Source: Verrucomicrobiota bacterium
GTDB taxonomy: Bacteria; Verrucomicrobiota; Verrucomicrobiia; Opitutales; Opitutaceae
Length of the DNA: 6,598 nt
Assembly: GCA_030916665.1 (NCBI GenBank)
Contig: JAUPWC010000363.1
Span: 1-6,598 of the forward strand
Reading direction: 5' to 3'
Part shown: in pieces, positions 5,992 to 6,598 of the stretch
How positions within the stretch are numbered: position 1 is the stretch's first letter
Layout of the letters: each line of letters opens with the position of its first letter
The notes under the pieces: model-generated
What the model was told of the DNA's origin: nothing
The model's input: the letters and a program-made list of their open reading frames with translations, nothing else
Databases searched by the model: none
Position numbers and translations under genes: made by a program

Positions 5992-5995
5992 AGGC

Positions 5996-6505
5996 ATGAA
6001 ACTGGAGCATGTCATCTCTGTGGCGCAAACCCTAGATCGGGCAGGCGTGCGCTACCTCGTTGTCGGTGGATTGGCGGTCAACGCTCACGGCCATGTCCGT
6101 TACACCAACAATCTGGATCTGGTCATCGGCCTTGAGCGGGCCAACATCCTGCTTGGCTTGGATGCGCTCGCCGGCATCGGCTACCGGGCCAGAATACCCG
6201 TCACGAACGAGCAATTCGCCAACGCGGGACTGCGCGCCCGCTGGCGCGCGGAGAAGGGCATGGTTGTGCTGAATCTCTGGAACGAGGCCCGGCGGGAGAC
6301 GCCGATCGATGTGTTTGTCGAGGAACCGTTCGACTTCGAGGCCGAGCATCGCTCAGCGTGCCGCATGCCGCTGGCCGAAGGATTGGAAGTCCCGTTTGTC
6401 ACACTGAGCACCCTGTTGCGCATGAAACAGGCCGCCGGTCGTCCGCAGGATCTTCAGGATATTGCAGAACTCCGCCGCATCGAGGAGCTGCGTCATGACG
6501 CGTGA
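5996..6505 (+). CDS. Nucleotidyltransferase-fold protein, AbiEii/MNT-like
   Basis: I start this at ATG 5996, giving 169 residues. The open frame extends upstream to 5846, but that part lies inside the permease gene in another frame. VRYLVVGGLAVNAHGHVR (18-35) is the Gly-Gly helix-turn of the polymerase-beta nucleotidyltransferase fold. TNNLDLVIGL (37-46) is the metal-binding strand, IDVFVEE (104-110) carries the likely third carboxylate (Asp105), and LLRMKQAAGRPQDLQDIAEL (140-159) is the C-terminal Lys...GRxxDxxD signature shared by AbiEii-type and related nucleotidyltransferases. Relatives serve as toxins, as antitoxins or as unknown enzymes. The metal motif is usually DxD (as in TKDVDL). 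Here the first Asp appears to be Asn39, with Asp41 kept, so catalysis may be weakened or lost. It begins 4 nt after the permease stop and overlaps the next small ORF by 11 nt, suggesting a two-gene module inside the polysaccharide operon. Confidence 0.85.
   Translation: MKLEHVISVAQTLDRAGVRYLVVGGLAVNAHGHVRYTNNLDLVIGLERANILLGLDALAGIGYRARIPVTNEQFANAGLRARWRAEKGMVVLNLWNEARRETPIDVFVEEPFDFEAEHRSACRMPLAEGLEVPFVTLSTLLRMKQAAGRPQDLQDIAELRRIEELRHDA
6482..6487 (+). promoter_or_regulatory. Shine-Dalgarno site for the small downstream ORF
   Basis: GAGGAG lies 7 nt before the ATG at 6495, within the end of the nucleotidyltransferase gene. It is the clearest ribosome binding site in the window: the other starts here lack one at normal spacing. 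It supports the choice of 6495 as the start of the partial gene. Confidence 0.55.
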
Positions 6506-6598
6506 CCCCTGGCATTATGGCACCTGGGAAGGCGCGCGCGAAGCCCGGCGTGAAGCCAACCTGGCCCGCACGCTGGCAGAGAAGATTCTGATGCTGGA
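6495..6598 (+). CDS. Small hypothetical protein, partner of the nucleotidyltransferase (partial)
   Basis: The frame opens at ATG 6495, 11 nt before the end of the nucleotidyltransferase gene, and remains open to the window edge. The 34 visible residues begin MTRDPWHYGTWEGAREARRE and continue with a helix (NLARTLAEKILML). A PW-YGT-EG-R opening followed by a LxEKxxxLE helix is, from memory, seen in short proteins encoded directly after such nucleotidyltransferases in Verrucomicrobiota-like genomes, where the two look like a toxin-antitoxin or regulator pair. That association is recall, not proof. The overlapping start and good ribosome binding site imply tight co-translation. The protein is cut, so its length and C-terminus are unknown. 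Confidence 0.65.
   Translation, partial: MTRDPWHYGTWEGAREARREANLARTLAEKILML

Noticed and set aside
5846..5995. Upstream extension of the nucleotidyltransferase frame
   Set aside because: It lies inside the permease coding region in another frame and is Ser/Pro/Arg-rich. The Met at 5996 begins the recognisable domain.

Overview
The window is GC-rich bacterial DNA, with strong G/C preference at third codon positions in the genes. It carries several long inverted or REP-like intergenic repeats. One type reads as AATGGCCACRAAAA-like arms; another is an ATTCGTG...CCATCCGTGAAATCC tail. From memory, such repeats are common in Verrucomicrobiota, especially Opitutaceae-like genomes, so I suggest that origin with moderate confidence. 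No rRNA, tRNA or CRISPR array is visible.

Layout. (1) 1-366, minus strand: the N-terminal part of an NAD(P)-binding SDR/epimerase-like protein, cut by the window edge. (2) 367-594: a nested inverted repeat filling the whole gap between two divergent start codons. (3) 595-1133, plus: a DJ-1/PfpI-family gene whose frame is broken by one missing base in a C-run at 650-653. (4) 1134-1611: non-coding, with several small hairpins and a 19-bp tandem duplication, resembling REP/RAYT-type repeat debris. (5) 1612-1863, plus: a small unrecognised protein of 83 residues. (6) 1864-1987: a repeat tail running directly into the next start codon.

(7) From 1988 onward comes what looks like a surface-polysaccharide locus: a glutamine-dependent asparagine synthetase (asnB type, 1988-3883), a second foldback repeat (3902-4070), a GT4 glycosyltransferase (4088-5158), and an ABC-2 polysaccharide-export permease (5161-5991) starting 2 nt after it. 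In such loci the permease is normally paired with an ATP-binding subunit. Here the next genes are instead an AbiEii/MNT-like nucleotidyltransferase (5996-6505) and an overlapping small ORF cut by the window end (6495-6598), which together look like a toxin-antitoxin-style pair.

Inferred roles: the glycosyltransferase builds a glycan, the permease moves lipid-linked glycan across the inner membrane, and the AsnB-like enzyme either makes asparagine or amidates a carboxylate in the pathway. No wholly new system can be claimed. The points most worth checking are the frameshifted DJ-1 gene, the repeats that sit exactly at gene starts, and the nucleotidyltransferase pair, in which one motif aspartate appears to be asparagine.
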